From assembly GCF_024494595.1 (NCBI RefSeq), contig NZ_JANHDI010000002.1:248001-312000 (forward strand): a DNA stretch of 64,000 nucleotides, read 5' to 3'. The stretch comes from Halobellus rarus. GTDB taxonomy: Archaea > Halobacteriota > Halobacteria > Halobacteriales > Haloferacaceae. Every line of letters starts with the position of its first letter. Position 1 is the first letter of the stretch. This document shows, in pieces, positions 11,592 to 20,292 of this stretch. The notes under the pieces were generated by a model, which saw only the letters and a list, made by a program, of their open reading frames with translations, was not told the origin of the DNA and made no database searches. The position numbers were made by a program, and so were the translations under genes.

Positions 11592-13193
11592 ATGAGACCC
11601 CTCGGAAACTCCAGAAGCCAGCGTCGGGCGGTCCTGTTCGGCGTCGCCGTCATCGGTACGGGGTTCGTTGCCGCCGCTCCGTCGCCGAGCGGGCTCTCGA
11701 CCCCCGGGCAGTACGCGCTGGCGACGATGTTCTTCGCGGGCTTCCTGTGGGTGACCGCAACGCTGCCGCTGCCGGTGACGGCACTCTCGATCCCGTTCGT
11801 GCTGACCGCGTTCGGGGTGTACGCGGAACTCGACGTCGCGCTCGCCGGGTTCGCGGATCCCATCGTCTTCCTGTTTCTGGCCGGGTTTATGCTGGCGAAC
11901 GCGCTGCAGAAGTACGACATCGACCGTCGAATCGCGTTGTGGCTGCTGTCGAGGATGGGAACCTCGCCGCGTCGACTCGTCGCCGCCGTGATGCTCGCCA
12001 CCGCGTTCCTCTCGATGTGGGTGTCGAACACGGCGACGGCCGCGATGATGACCCCGATAGCCGTCGGCATCCTCGCGCAGGTGCTCGGCCGGGACGCCGT
12101 CGCGACTGTCCCGAAGCAGCACGTCGCGGGCGGCATCGGCGAGGAGGAACGCGACGAAACGCCGTTCGGCAACCTACAGGTCTCGATGCTGCTCGGCACG
12201 GCCTACGCCGCCAGCATCGGCGGCGTCGGCACGCTCATCGGAACGCCGCCGAACGCGATTCTCGCCGCGCAGTTGAACGGGATCCTCGGCTACGAGATCG
12301 GGTTCGCGCGGTGGCTGCTCGTCGGCGTTCCGATCGTCGCCGTCACCCTCCCGCTCGTCTGGTACCTGCTCACCTTTCACCTCTACCCGCCGCGGATGAC
12401 GTCCGTCGAGGCGGCCAGGACGGGAGCGAAGAACGTCCTCGAAGCGGAGGGCGAACTGAGTCCGCGCGGACGGCGCGTGGCGTACGTCTTCACCGCGACG
12501 GCGTCGCTGTGGGTCCTCGGCGGGCTCGGAGAGCTCTTCGCTCCCGCGCTGCCGACGGCGTGGGCGACGATGATCTTCGGCGGGGACGGAGCGACGGTCC
12601 TCGGCGTCGACGGACACCAAGGACTGCTCTACTACGTGATGGTCGGCCTCGCTGCGATCCCCGCGCTCGTGCTCGCGGACACGATGGAGTGGGAGGAGCT
12701 AGCCGACGTCGACTGGGGGACGATCCTCCTGTTCGGGGGCGGCATCTCGCTGGCCGAATCGCTCGCGGCCACCGACGCGACCGACTGGATCGCGAGTACG
12801 GTCTTCACCTCGCTCACCGGAACGCCGATCGTTCTCGTCGTGGGCGTGGTCGTGCTCCTCGTCGTCTTCCTGACGGAGATGACCTCGAACACCGCGACCG
12901 CGACGATCATCATCCCGATCCTGCTCAGTTTGGGGAGCGTCTTCGCGGTGCGGCTCGGCGTCACCGAGGTCTCGACGGCGGTCTTTCTCGCGGTTTCGGG
13001 CGCGATCGCGGCGAGCTTCGCGTTCGCGCTCCCCGTGGCGACGCCGCCGAACGCGATCGTCTTCGGATCCGGATACGTCGAGCAACGGCACATGCTGCGA
13101 GCTGGCGTCGTCCTGAATCTGGTGATGACAGTCGTTCTCACCGGGCTACTCTGGCTCCTGTTCCGGTTCGTCTGGCCCGCGTTCCTCTGGTAA
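11592..13193 (+). CDS. SLC13/DASS-family anion:Na+ symporter
   Basis: A 533-residue polytopic membrane protein with about 12 membrane segments arranged as two inverted repeats. Each half has the family's SNT signature: MWVSNTATAAMMTPIA in the first and MTSNTATATIIIPIL in the second, each followed by a GTPPNA/ATPPNA hairpin motif that helps bind Na+ and carboxylate. These features mark the divalent anion:sodium symporters that take up dicarboxylates, or less often sulfate. The central cytoplasmic loop (about residues 170-185) is charged and variable. The gene sits alone between the helicase and the convergent nuclease-helicase. The exact substrate cannot be read from the sequence. Confidence 0.88.
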   Translation: MRPLGNSRSQRRAVLFGVAVIGTGFVAAAPSPSGLSTPGQYALATMFFAGFLWVTATLPLPVTALSIPFVLTAFGVYAELDVALAGFADPIVFLFLAGFMLANALQKYDIDRRIALWLLSRMGTSPRRLVAAVMLATAFLSMWVSNTATAAMMTPIAVGILAQVLGRDAVATVPKQHVAGGIGEEERDETPFGNLQVSMLLGTAYAASIGGVGTLIGTPPNAILAAQLNGILGYEIGFARWLLVGVPIVAVTLPLVWYLLTFHLYPPRMTSVEAARTGAKNVLEAEGELSPRGRRVAYVFTATASLWVLGGLGELFAPALPTAWATMIFGGDGATVLGVDGHQGLLYYVMVGLAAIPALVLADTMEWEELADVDWGTILLFGGGISLAESLAATDATDWIASTVFTSLTGTPIVLVVGVVVLLVVFLTEMTSNTATATIIIPILLSLGSVFAVRLGVTEVSTAVFLAVSGAIAASFAFALPVATPPNAIVFGSGYVEQRHMLRAGVVLNLVMTVVLTGLLWLLFRFVWPAFLW

Positions 13194-13206
13194 CGGGAAG
13201 AGCGAG

Positions 13207-16086
13207 CTACCGCTGCGCCCAGTCGAGCAACCGCGCGTAGAACGGATCCGTGGAGAGCGCGTCGGCGTCGCCGACGAGCGCCAGCGCCTTCTTCGCCCGC
13301 GTGAGCGCGACGTTGATGCGTCGGTAGTCCTCGAATATCGGCCCGTCGAGCGCGCCGGCGGCGACGAAAGAGACGACAATCGCCTCCTTGGCCGACCCCT
13401 GGAACCGGTCGACCGTATCGACGGTCACGTCCGTCCGCCGGCCGATTTCGGCCACCTGCGCGCGGAACGGGGCGATGACGCCGATGTCGTCGGGATCGAC
13501 CCCCGCGGCGACGTACGCGTCGACGATCTCGGCCACGCGGTCGGCCTCCGTCGGATTCGTGTTACCGACGCGCTCGCCGTCGGGATCGACGAACGCGACG
13601 GGGTCGCGCAGTTCCGGCGGGAGCGCCGCCTCGTCGACGCCGAGATCCGAGAGCCGCTGGGCGGCGACCGCGCCGTTCGCCGGTCTGAGCGCGCCGTCGT
13701 AGAACTCCCGAGAGGAGAAGGCCTGGATCCGCTGGCTCATCCGGTACTGCCTGTCCAGGAGCACCGAGGCGTCCGGATACGTCTCGATCAGCCGCTCGAA
13801 CAGCGAGGTTCCCAGGTCGTTCTCCGCTCGCGGCTCCCCGCCGCTCGCTGACTCCGAGGCGCTCTGCGCCTCGCCGGCCCGCACGACCGGCGGCAGTTGC
13901 TCGTGGTCGCCGACGAGGACGAACCGGTCCGCGAGCTCGACGGCCGCGACCGTGCTCGGCTCCGTGAGCTGTGAGGCCTCGTCGACGAGCGCGACGTCGA
14001 AGGAGTCCTCGCGCATCACGCGCGATCCGCAGGTGGCGGTCGTGGCCGCGACGACCGAGGCGTTCCGAAGCGCCGCGGCGCGCTCGTTCGGGTCGCCGTC
14101 GCGTTCCAGCCGGACGTCCAGCATATCCTCGCGGACGCCGTTCTCGGTCCCGACGCGCGCGACGTCGTCGACGCCCTGTTCGCGGATCGCTTCCAGCGCG
14201 TTGTCGACCGCGCGGTTCGTGAACGCCGAGAGCAGCACGCGCTCGCCGCGGTCGACCAGTGCGTTGACGATCTGAGCGATGGTGTACGTCTTGCCCGTCC
14301 CCGGCGGCCCGTGGACGAGCGCGAGGTCCTCGGCGTCGATCGCCATCTGCACTGCTCGGTCCTGGGCCGCGTTGTTGTCGACGTAGGTCTCGCGGTCTCC
14401 CCCGTCGTCCCCCGGCGCGGCACCGTCGGCGAACTCGGGTTCCCGCCGTCCGAACAGCACGTCCTTTCGGTCGGGATCGCCCTTCAAAACGAAGTCGTGG
14501 AGCGCCGTGAGCATCCGATCGACGCCGATCTCCGAGGGATAGACGTCGAGCCGACGTACCGACACGGGTTCGTCGGCGGTGACGACCACCTCTTCGCCCA
14601 GTTCGACGATCCGGCACAGTTCGGCGTGCCCCGAGACCGGGTCGCCGTCGCTCGCCAAGGCGACGTCTCCCTGTCGGAGTTTCGAGACCGCATCGCCGGA
14701 CTTTCTCGCGCGCATCTCCCAGCGGCCGTCCTCGAGTTCCCGTCGATCGATCGGCTCCAGGTCGATCAGCGCCCGGTCGTCGGCGGCGCGCTCCTCGACG
14801 GACTGTTCCCAGAGCTTGCGGTACTCCGCGTGGACCTCCCGTCGCTCGGCTTCGATCGCGCGATAGAACCGATCGAAGTACTCCCGTTCGCCCTCGGGGA
14901 CGGCCTCGCCGATCCCTCCCGCCTTCGACTCCTGGTCCAGTCGCCCCGAGACGACCATACAGGTGTCCTGCTCGAAGCAGTACTCACAGCGGGCGTCGGC
15001 CTCGTAGCCCGTCGGAACCGAGGAGTCGAACTCCATCGCCGCGATTTCGTTTCGCGTCCGCACGACGAAGTCGAGCAGGCCGTCACCGATCGAGAACTCC
15101 TTGGCGGGCGAGAGGTCGCCCGTCTCCTCGTTCCGTTCCAGCGCCGTGTTCTTCGTGTACAGGAGCGTCCCCGTGTCGGCCGGAACGCCCCGCTCTGCGA
15201 GCACCAGGGCGTAGGCGGCCGCCTGGATCTTGTCCTGAAACCGCGGCTCGCGGTTGGTGTTCTTGCCCGTCTTGAGTTCGACCGGCATCCCGCGTCGGAG
15301 CGCGTCCGCCCGCCCTTTGATCCCGAACGTCGGCGAGATGAGCGTGTATTCGGAGCGCCAGGCGTCCTCCTCGGTGAGCGTCCCCTGTTGGAGCCACCCC
15401 TCGATCGCGGCGGCGTTACGCCGCACCTCGTCGCGCACCTCCCCGGCGTCGTGCCCGAGGAGGCCCAGTTCCAGCCCCGCCTCCCGGACGCGCTCGTCGA
15501 TCGAATCGGCCAGGTCGCGGTCGCGCAGCAGATCGCCGAACACCTCGTGGACGATCGTCCCCTTGACGACCGGGTAGTTCAGCGGAATCCCCGAGAGCTT
15601 GTTCAGGTAGTACATCCGCGGGCACTGTACCCACGAGCGGATGTCCGTCACGTCGACGAGGAACCCGGGTTCGAGGACGACGCGGGAGTCGCCGCTCGTC
15701 GCGTAGGTCGTCTCCCCGCGGTACTCGGACTCCTCGACGTCGATCGCGAGCAGCTCCATTCCCTCCTCGGCGTGTTCGACCGTGTGGGTCCACTTCCCCC
15801 AGAGCGTGAGTCGAAGCGTCCCCGGGTCGGCCTCGCACTGCGCCGTTTGGTCGTCGGTGTCGTCCAGCGTCGGTTGTTCGTCGGTGGCACCCAACGTCCG
15901 CTGTCCGGTGTCGTCATCTAACGTCCGCTGTCCGTGGTTAGGGCCGCCGGAGTCGGTCTGGCCGCCGTCGAGAGTCGTCCCGCCCCCATCGGGTCGGAGC
16001 GTCACCTCCGCGAGCGACCGCGACCCGTACTTCGTGTCCACCTCGCGCTCGTCGCCGACGTCGACGATGCGGCCGCGCAGTTTCAC
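13207..16086 (-). CDS. OB-fold / Cas4-like nuclease / SF1B helicase fusion (Dna2-like)
   Basis: A 959-residue protein with three parts. Residues 1-145 look like an OB fold (MKLRGRIVDVGDE, LRLTLWGKWTHTVEHAEEGM) interrupted by a Gly/Asp/Thr-rich loop with repeated QRTLD/QPTLD units. Residues about 145-390 form a PD-(D/E)xK nuclease of the Cas4/RecB type: Cys155 in VQCPRMYYL, the His180 region, VELKTGK, and a Cys cluster CEYCFEQDTC suited to an Fe-S cluster. The rest is a superfamily 1B helicase with GPPGTGKT, VDEASQLTEPS, LDRQYRMS and TVDRFQGSAKEAIV. The order matches Dna2, which processes flaps and ends in replication and repair. The start is a GTG. Confidence 0.9.
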   Translation of the reverse strand: MKLRGRIVDVGDEREVDTKYGSRSLAEVTLRPDGGGTTLDGGQTDSGGPNHGQRTLDDDTGQRTLGATDEQPTLDDTDDQTAQCEADPGTLRLTLWGKWTHTVEHAEEGMELLAIDVEESEYRGETTYATSGDSRVVLEPGFLVDVTDIRSWVQCPRMYYLNKLSGIPLNYPVVKGTIVHEVFGDLLRDRDLADSIDERVREAGLELGLLGHDAGEVRDEVRRNAAAIEGWLQQGTLTEEDAWRSEYTLISPTFGIKGRADALRRGMPVELKTGKNTNREPRFQDKIQAAAYALVLAERGVPADTGTLLYTKNTALERNEETGDLSPAKEFSIGDGLLDFVVRTRNEIAAMEFDSSVPTGYEADARCEYCFEQDTCMVVSGRLDQESKAGGIGEAVPEGEREYFDRFYRAIEAERREVHAEYRKLWEQSVEERAADDRALIDLEPIDRRELEDGRWEMRARKSGDAVSKLRQGDVALASDGDPVSGHAELCRIVELGEEVVVTADEPVSVRRLDVYPSEIGVDRMLTALHDFVLKGDPDRKDVLFGRREPEFADGAAPGDDGGDRETYVDNNAAQDRAVQMAIDAEDLALVHGPPGTGKTYTIAQIVNALVDRGERVLLSAFTNRAVDNALEAIREQGVDDVARVGTENGVREDMLDVRLERDGDPNERAAALRNASVVAATTATCGSRVMREDSFDVALVDEASQLTEPSTVAAVELADRFVLVGDHEQLPPVVRAGEAQSASESASGGEPRAENDLGTSLFERLIETYPDASVLLDRQYRMSQRIQAFSSREFYDGALRPANGAVAAQRLSDLGVDEAALPPELRDPVAFVDPDGERVGNTNPTEADRVAEIVDAYVAAGVDPDDIGVIAPFRAQVAEIGRRTDVTVDTVDRFQGSAKEAIVVSFVAAGALDGPIFEDYRRINVALTRAKKALALVGDADALSTDPFYARLLDWAQR

Positions 16087-16149
16087 GTGGCGTACCTGCG
16101 GGCGGCGAAATAAGACGCTATCGGTCGTCCCGACCTGACGCTGTCAAAA

Positions 16150-16383
16150 TCAGCGGTCGTTCCGGGGCGAGGGGAGAAACTCCGCCCACCAGCGTAGTAA
16201 AAACCACAGGAGGACGATCCCGAGTGCGAGGCCGGCGACGAACCCGGCGGTGATGATCGAGAGCGACCCGCCCGCTTGGACCGCGATGAGTGCCCCGGAA
16301 ATCCCGACGAGACCGACGAACCCCGCCTGCAGTCGTCTGCTGGCGACGTCTCGCTCCGACGGCGTGAGACTCGGTCCGACCAT
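16150..16383 (-). CDS. Small two-helix membrane protein
   Basis: A 77-residue protein beginning MVGPSLTPSERDVASRRLQ. A basic/acidic N-terminal helix is followed by two hydrophobic segments (about 20-39 and 42-64) and a short charged tail. It resembles many small haloarchaeal membrane proteins, but I do not recognise a family. It lies between the Dna2-like gene (63 bp away) and a convergently unlinked hypothetical gene, all on the same strand. Coding status is supported by the clean hydropathy pattern and an ATG start. Confidence 0.55.
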   Translation of the reverse strand: MVGPSLTPSERDVASRRLQAGFVGLVGISGALIAVQAGGSLSIITAGFVAGLALGIVLLWFLLRWWAEFLPSPRNDR

Positions 16384-16481
16384 TCAGCGTCCTCCACGGA
16401 TACCCGCCGCTCGGGGGCGGGCCCTCGCGACGCCGCCGGTGCGATCTGTCCCAGCCTCGAAGCGCGGCGAGCGATCGGCTG

Positions 16482-17039
16482 TCACTGGAACCCGCGGCCG
16501 ACGCCGTCCTCCTCGACGAGGTCGTCGAGGTCCTTCGAGAGCAATTCGTCGGCGTCGGCGAACTCCTCGCTCAGATCGTCGAGGCGGTCGGGCCGGCCGT
16601 CGAACTCGTACTCCATCGGGCCGAACGCGGGGCTTTCGAGGGCGTCCATCATATCCTCGAAGAAGTCCTCCGGCGTCGTCGGGGCCTCCGCGTGGACTTT
16701 CACCGTCTCTTCGAGTCGCGTCGCCATCGACTTCGCGTGCTCTTCGTCCTCCGGGGGCGACTGAACCGCGAAGCGTCCACCCTCGTCGCGCTCCTGGCTG
16801 GGCAGCAGCGGTTCGAGGTCGTCGTCGATCCGTCGGGCGACGCGACTCCCGACGCCGCGGAGTTCGGTCGGGTTCTTGGTGTACGTCTTCAGCGCGTACA
16901 CGCCGGCGTTGGGGTGGCCGAGAAAGAGGTCCTCTCCGAGGCCGCCGCGTCTGTCACCGGCGACGGCCCGCCACCCGTCGGGGTCGACGTCCGCTTCGGT
17001 CACGTCCGCGAGGATATCCTGCCAGTCTCTGACGCGCAT
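16482..17039 (-). CDS. Conserved haloarchaeal hypothetical protein
   Basis: A 185-residue soluble acidic protein starting MRVRDWQDILADVTEADVDPDGW. The middle contains GEDLFLGHPNAGVYALKTYTKNPTELRGVGSRVARRIDDDLEPLLP, and the C-terminal third is a strongly acidic helix-rich stretch (DDLSEEFADADELLSKDLDDLVEED). There are no cysteine clusters, membrane segments or nucleotide-binding motifs. A GTG five codons upstream (17054) is an alternative start; the ATG is preferred because it begins the structured part. Function unknown. Confidence 0.65.
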   Translation of the reverse strand: MRVRDWQDILADVTEADVDPDGWRAVAGDRRGGLGEDLFLGHPNAGVYALKTYTKNPTELRGVGSRVARRIDDDLEPLLPSQERDEGGRFAVQSPPEDEEHAKSMATRLEETVKVHAEAPTTPEDFFEDMMDALESPAFGPMEYEFDGRPDRLDDLSEEFADADELLSKDLDDLVEEDGVGRGFQ

Positions 17040-17111
17040 ACGCCCCGTTGTCACCCCGAGAGAAAGAGTATGACGGTCGCGATCCGCGGGTTGTCCGCTC
17101 GCACCCCCGAC

Positions 17112-18116
17112 CTAGGGATCGACCCGCTTCAACCACTGCGCGGGGTCGTCCAACTCGGCGCTCGTCGGGAGGTTCTCCGGGCGTTCCCAGACGGCCGCGG
17201 CCGCGGCGACGCCGCGCCGATCTGCGACCGTCCGGAAGAACTCCGCCCCGCGCTCGTACTGTCGGCGCTTCAGTCCCAGACCGAGCAGCCGACGCGCCAG
17301 GCGGGCGAGCGGACCGCCGCCGCGACGTCGCTCGTCGAGTTTCGCACGGAGGTCGGCGTACTCGTCGTCGAAGGCCCGGTCCATCAGCATCTCGGCGTAC
17401 CCCTCGACGGCCGTCATCGCGACGTCGAGGTCGTGGAACGCCTCGCGGTCGAACCCGCCCTTCGTGAGCGTCTCCAGGCCGTCTTCCATCCGCGACTCCA
17501 GGTGCTCAGACAGCCACGGGGCGGCGCCGAACTCCGCGGCGTGGGCGACCTCGTGGAAGGCGATCCACCGACGGAACCGGGGGTAGTCGACGTCGAGCGC
17601 GTCGGCGGCAGCGACGATGTTCGGGTGGACGAAGTAGAGGCTGTGGTCCGCCTCGTCGGGATTCGCTGGGCCATCCGACGCAGACGCGTCGCCGTCGGCC
17701 AACAGCAGCGGGTCGTACTGTCCGAGGACGTGCGAACCCAGAAACGAGAGGACGAAGGTCATCGACCCGGTGTTGATCACGCGGGTCGCGTTCGGGAACG
17801 CCACCTGCAGTTCGGATTCGACGGGGCGCATCACTCGGCGGAACGTGGAAACGTTGGCGTCGATCCAGTGGTGGCGGTTCTGCACCTCGATCGTCTCGGG
17901 GACCTCGAAGTCGAGACCGCCGACCGACCGCAACCGCTCGCGAGCGTCGCGGACGTCCGCGGCGTATCCACTGCGATCGTCGGGCGTCAGGTCGAGCCGT
18001 CCCGCGTCGGTCGCGCTCTTCGCGGCTGTCGCGACGGCGTCCCAGTCGATGCTCCCGGAACCGTCGCCCGTGCCCGACGCGCTCGCAATCGCGCGAACGC
18101 TCCGATAGAGGTTCAT
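17112..18116 (-). CDS. Zinc-dependent metalloprotease-like protein (DUF2342)
   Basis: A 334-residue protein with the zincin motif HEVAH at residues 188-192 in RWIAFHEVAHAAEFGAAPWLSEHL. Upstream are the segments NTGSMTFVLSFLGSHVLGQYDPLLL and LYFVHPNIVAAADALDVDYPRFRRW, which are typical of the DUF2342 family. In actinobacteria this family is annotated as zinc-dependent metalloprotease or 'coenzyme F420 biosynthesis-associated'. Haloarchaea also make F420, so the association is plausible but untested here. There is no signal peptide, so it should be cytoplasmic. The ATG at 18116 starts the conserved N-terminus; a longer frame to 18179 adds only unlikely sequence. Confidence 0.8.
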   Translation of the reverse strand: MNLYRSVRAIASASGTGDGSGSIDWDAVATAAKSATDAGRLDLTPDDRSGYAADVRDARERLRSVGGLDFEVPETIEVQNRHHWIDANVSTFRRVMRPVESELQVAFPNATRVINTGSMTFVLSFLGSHVLGQYDPLLLADGDASASDGPANPDEADHSLYFVHPNIVAAADALDVDYPRFRRWIAFHEVAHAAEFGAAPWLSEHLESRMEDGLETLTKGGFDREAFHDLDVAMTAVEGYAEMLMDRAFDDEYADLRAKLDERRRGGGPLARLARRLLGLGLKRRQYERGAEFFRTVADRRGVAAAAAVWERPENLPTSAELDDPAQWLKRVDP

Positions 18117-18175
18117 ACCGATACGTGGTGAGCCGGGCGCAAAACCCTTGTTCCGGTGCGGGATCCCGCGAGACG

Positions 18176-19327
18176 TCACGCCGCGCAGTTGTTCGGCCCC
18201 AACTCGACCTCGGTCGCCTCGTTCTCGTCGAGTTCGGCCGTCCCGCGGTTCACGTCGATGACCGTCTCGTAGTTCGGCGGCTTCTCCGTTCCCTCGCCGG
18301 TCAGGCGCTCGACGAACGCCGCCTCGTCGAGGGCGAACAGGTCGAGTTCGGATCGAAGGTCGCCGAGCGTCGCCGCGATCAGTTCGCCCGGCCCACCGAC
18401 GCCGAACCGGCCGTCGGCGTCGACGGAGACGTGTCCCGGGAGCACGACGACGTCGTCGCCGAGGGGATCGTACCGGTCGTGGATCGTCTCGTAGAGCAGC
18501 CTCGCGCCGTGTTCGGCCCCCTCCTCGCCGAACTCCAGTTCCGTTCGACCGACCGACTCCACGAACAGCGTGTCGGCCGACAGGAGGTAGGTGTCGTCGA
18601 CGAGGAGGTTCACGAGCTCGGTGGTGTGACCCGGCGCGGCGAGGACCTCGGCGTCGACGTCGCCGACCGAGAGCGCCTCCCCGTCGGCGAGCGGTTCGTA
18701 GTCGTAGGCGACGCCGCGTTCGTCCGCGTCGGCGCTCAGGTAGTAGGGGACCGAGAGCCGCTCGGCCAGCGCGCGCCCGCCGGAGACGTGGTCGGCGTGG
18801 ACGTGGGTGTCGAGGACGCCCGTGATCACCATCCCGTTGTCCGCGGCGACGAGCTCGAACTCGTGATGCTGGCGGGTGGCGTCGACGACCAGCGCTTCGC
18901 CCGCTTCGCGGTCGCCCACGACGTAACCGAGACAGCCCTTCGCGCGCCGCTGGATCTGTGCGAGGTACAGGTCGCCGTCGGTCTCGACCTCGACGACGTC
19001 GTAGAGCTTGCTCCAGTCTTCCATCCCGCCCTTGACGACCTGGACGTCGAAGCCGCGCGTGGAGAGCTCGAACCCGAACGACGTCGAGGACAGCCCCTTG
19101 CCGCAGATGACCGCGACCGAGCGCCCCTCGACGATTTCGGCGACGTCGTCCCAGTCGATTCCGTTCCCGAGGCCCTCGACCGGGTGGTACGGGACGTTCA
19201 CCGCGCCCGGCACGTGCCAGGCGTCGAAGCTCTCCGGCGGCCGGGTATCGACGACAGTGAGGTCATCGCCGGCGTCGATCGCCGCCGCGAGTTCGTCCAC
19301 AGTGAGCTGATCCAGGAGTTCCGGCAT
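18176..19327 (-). CDS. Rhodanese / metallo-beta-lactamase fusion (persulfide dioxygenase-like)
   Basis: A 383-residue two-domain protein. Residues 1-110 are a rhodanese domain with VVDTRPPESFDAWHVPGAVNVP and the active-site Cys75 in VICGKGLSS. Residues about 118-345 are an MBL domain with the metal motif THVHADH at 174-180, PGHTTELVNLLV and LPGHVSVD, close to ETHE1-type persulfide dioxygenases. It probably handles sulfane sulfur (thiosulfate, persulfides). Proteins of this family usually order the domains MBL then rhodanese; here rhodanese comes first. It lies 146 bp downstream of rpsB on the same strand and could be read from that operon. The ATG at 19327 begins the rhodanese domain. Confidence 0.85.
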   Translation of the reverse strand: MPELLDQLTVDELAAAIDAGDDLTVVDTRPPESFDAWHVPGAVNVPYHPVEGLGNGIDWDDVAEIVEGRSVAVICGKGLSSTSFGFELSTRGFDVQVVKGGMEDWSKLYDVVEVETDGDLYLAQIQRRAKGCLGYVVGDREAGEALVVDATRQHHEFELVAADNGMVITGVLDTHVHADHVSGGRALAERLSVPYYLSADADERGVAYDYEPLADGEALSVGDVDAEVLAAPGHTTELVNLLVDDTYLLSADTLFVESVGRTELEFGEEGAEHGARLLYETIHDRYDPLGDDVVVLPGHVSVDADGRFGVGGPGELIAATLGDLRSELDLFALDEAAFVERLTGEGTEKPPNYETVIDVNRGTAELDENEATEVELGPNNCAA

Positions 19328-19473
19328 AGGTGCGGATATGGGACACACGCGAATAATCGTTTCTGGCCGGCCGTCGCTACGCCCGGCGTGGCGAGCGCAG
19401 TCGCTCCGCGGTGGCGTCGCCAGCGATCGAGGAAACGCGAAAAGTCTCTGCGGGCGTCGAAAGTCGGACGGCG

Positions 19474-20292
19474 TTAGATCTCGTCCTCGAAGTCGTCGAG
19501 GCCGTAGACGGTGTCGCTGCCGCGGCGGTCGAGCGTCTCGTTGGCGAGCAGCCAGTAGACGACCGACAGCGCGCGTCGACCCTTGTTGTTCGTCGGGACG
19601 ACGAGGTCGACGTTGCTGGTCTGGTTGTTGGAGTCGCACATCGCGATGACGGGGATGCCGACCGTGATGGCCTCCTTCACCGCCTGCGCGTCGCCGATCG
19701 GGTCGGTGACGACGACCACGTCGGGTTCGATGTAGCCGGCGTAGTCGGGGTTCGTCAGCGTCCCCGGGATGAACCGGCCGGTGCGAGCGCGCGCGCCGAC
19801 CGCGTCGGCGAACTTCGTCGCCGGGAAGCGGCCGTACTGGCGCGAACTCGTGACCAGGATCTGCTCGGGGTCGTAGTTCGCGAGGAAGTCCGCGGCCGTC
19901 CGGATCCGCGAGTCGGTCTGGCTGACGTCCAGCACGTACAGGCCGTCGTCGCGGACGCGGTGGATGAACCGCTCCATGTCCTCGGTCTTCTGCTGGGTCC
20001 CGATGTGGACACCTGCGGAGAGGTAGTCCTCGACGGGGATGAGGAGGTCGGCCTCCTCGTCGGGCATCACGTCCTCGTCGAACGTCGGGCCCGATTCCTC
20101 GGGTGCTTCGGCCTCGGCAGCCTCGTCGGCGGCCGCGCCCTCGTCGGCGGCGACCTCGTCTTCGGCGGCCTCGGCGACCGGTTCGGTCGTCTCGGCGTCG
20201 GCCTCGGTCGCCTCGACGTCGTCTGCGGCCTCCTCGGCCACGTCGGACTCGTCGGCGGCGACTTCGACCGCGTCGTTGTCGTTCTCTGTCAT
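19474..20292 (-). CDS. rpsB: 30S ribosomal protein S2
   Basis: A 272-residue archaeal S2 (uS2). The core starts near residue 75 with [24 protein letters not shown] and includes [34 protein letters not shown] and [37 protein letters not shown]. About 70 residues of Glu/Asp/Ala-rich sequence precede the core, a long acidic extension even for a halophile. The ATG overlaps the TGA of the enolase gene as ATGA, so S2 is translationally coupled to enolase at the end of the ribosomal/RNA polymerase cluster. Confidence 0.97.
   Translation of the reverse strand: MTENDNDAVEVAADESDVAEEAADDVEATEADAETTEPVAEAAEDEVAADEGAAADEAAEAEAPEESGPTFDEDVMPDEEADLLIPVEDYLSAGVHIGTQQKTEDMERFIHRVRDDGLYVLDVSQTDSRIRTAADFLANYDPEQILVTSSRQYGRFPATKFADAVGARARTGRFIPGTLTNPDYAGYIEPDVVVVTDPIGDAQAVKEAITVGIPVIAMCDSNNQTSNVDLVVPTNNKGRRALSVVYWLLANETLDRRGSDTVYGLDDFEDEI

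Noticed and set aside
14311-15921. A 536-codon plus-strand frame inside the nuclease-helicase gene
   Set aside because: It is antisense to the Cas4-like and helicase domains, with no recognisable domain of its own.
13207-16086. A CRISPR-associated Cas4
   Set aside because: The Cas4-like part is fused to an OB fold and an SF1 helicase, and there are no cas genes or arrays in the window. Dna2-like repair is the better reading.
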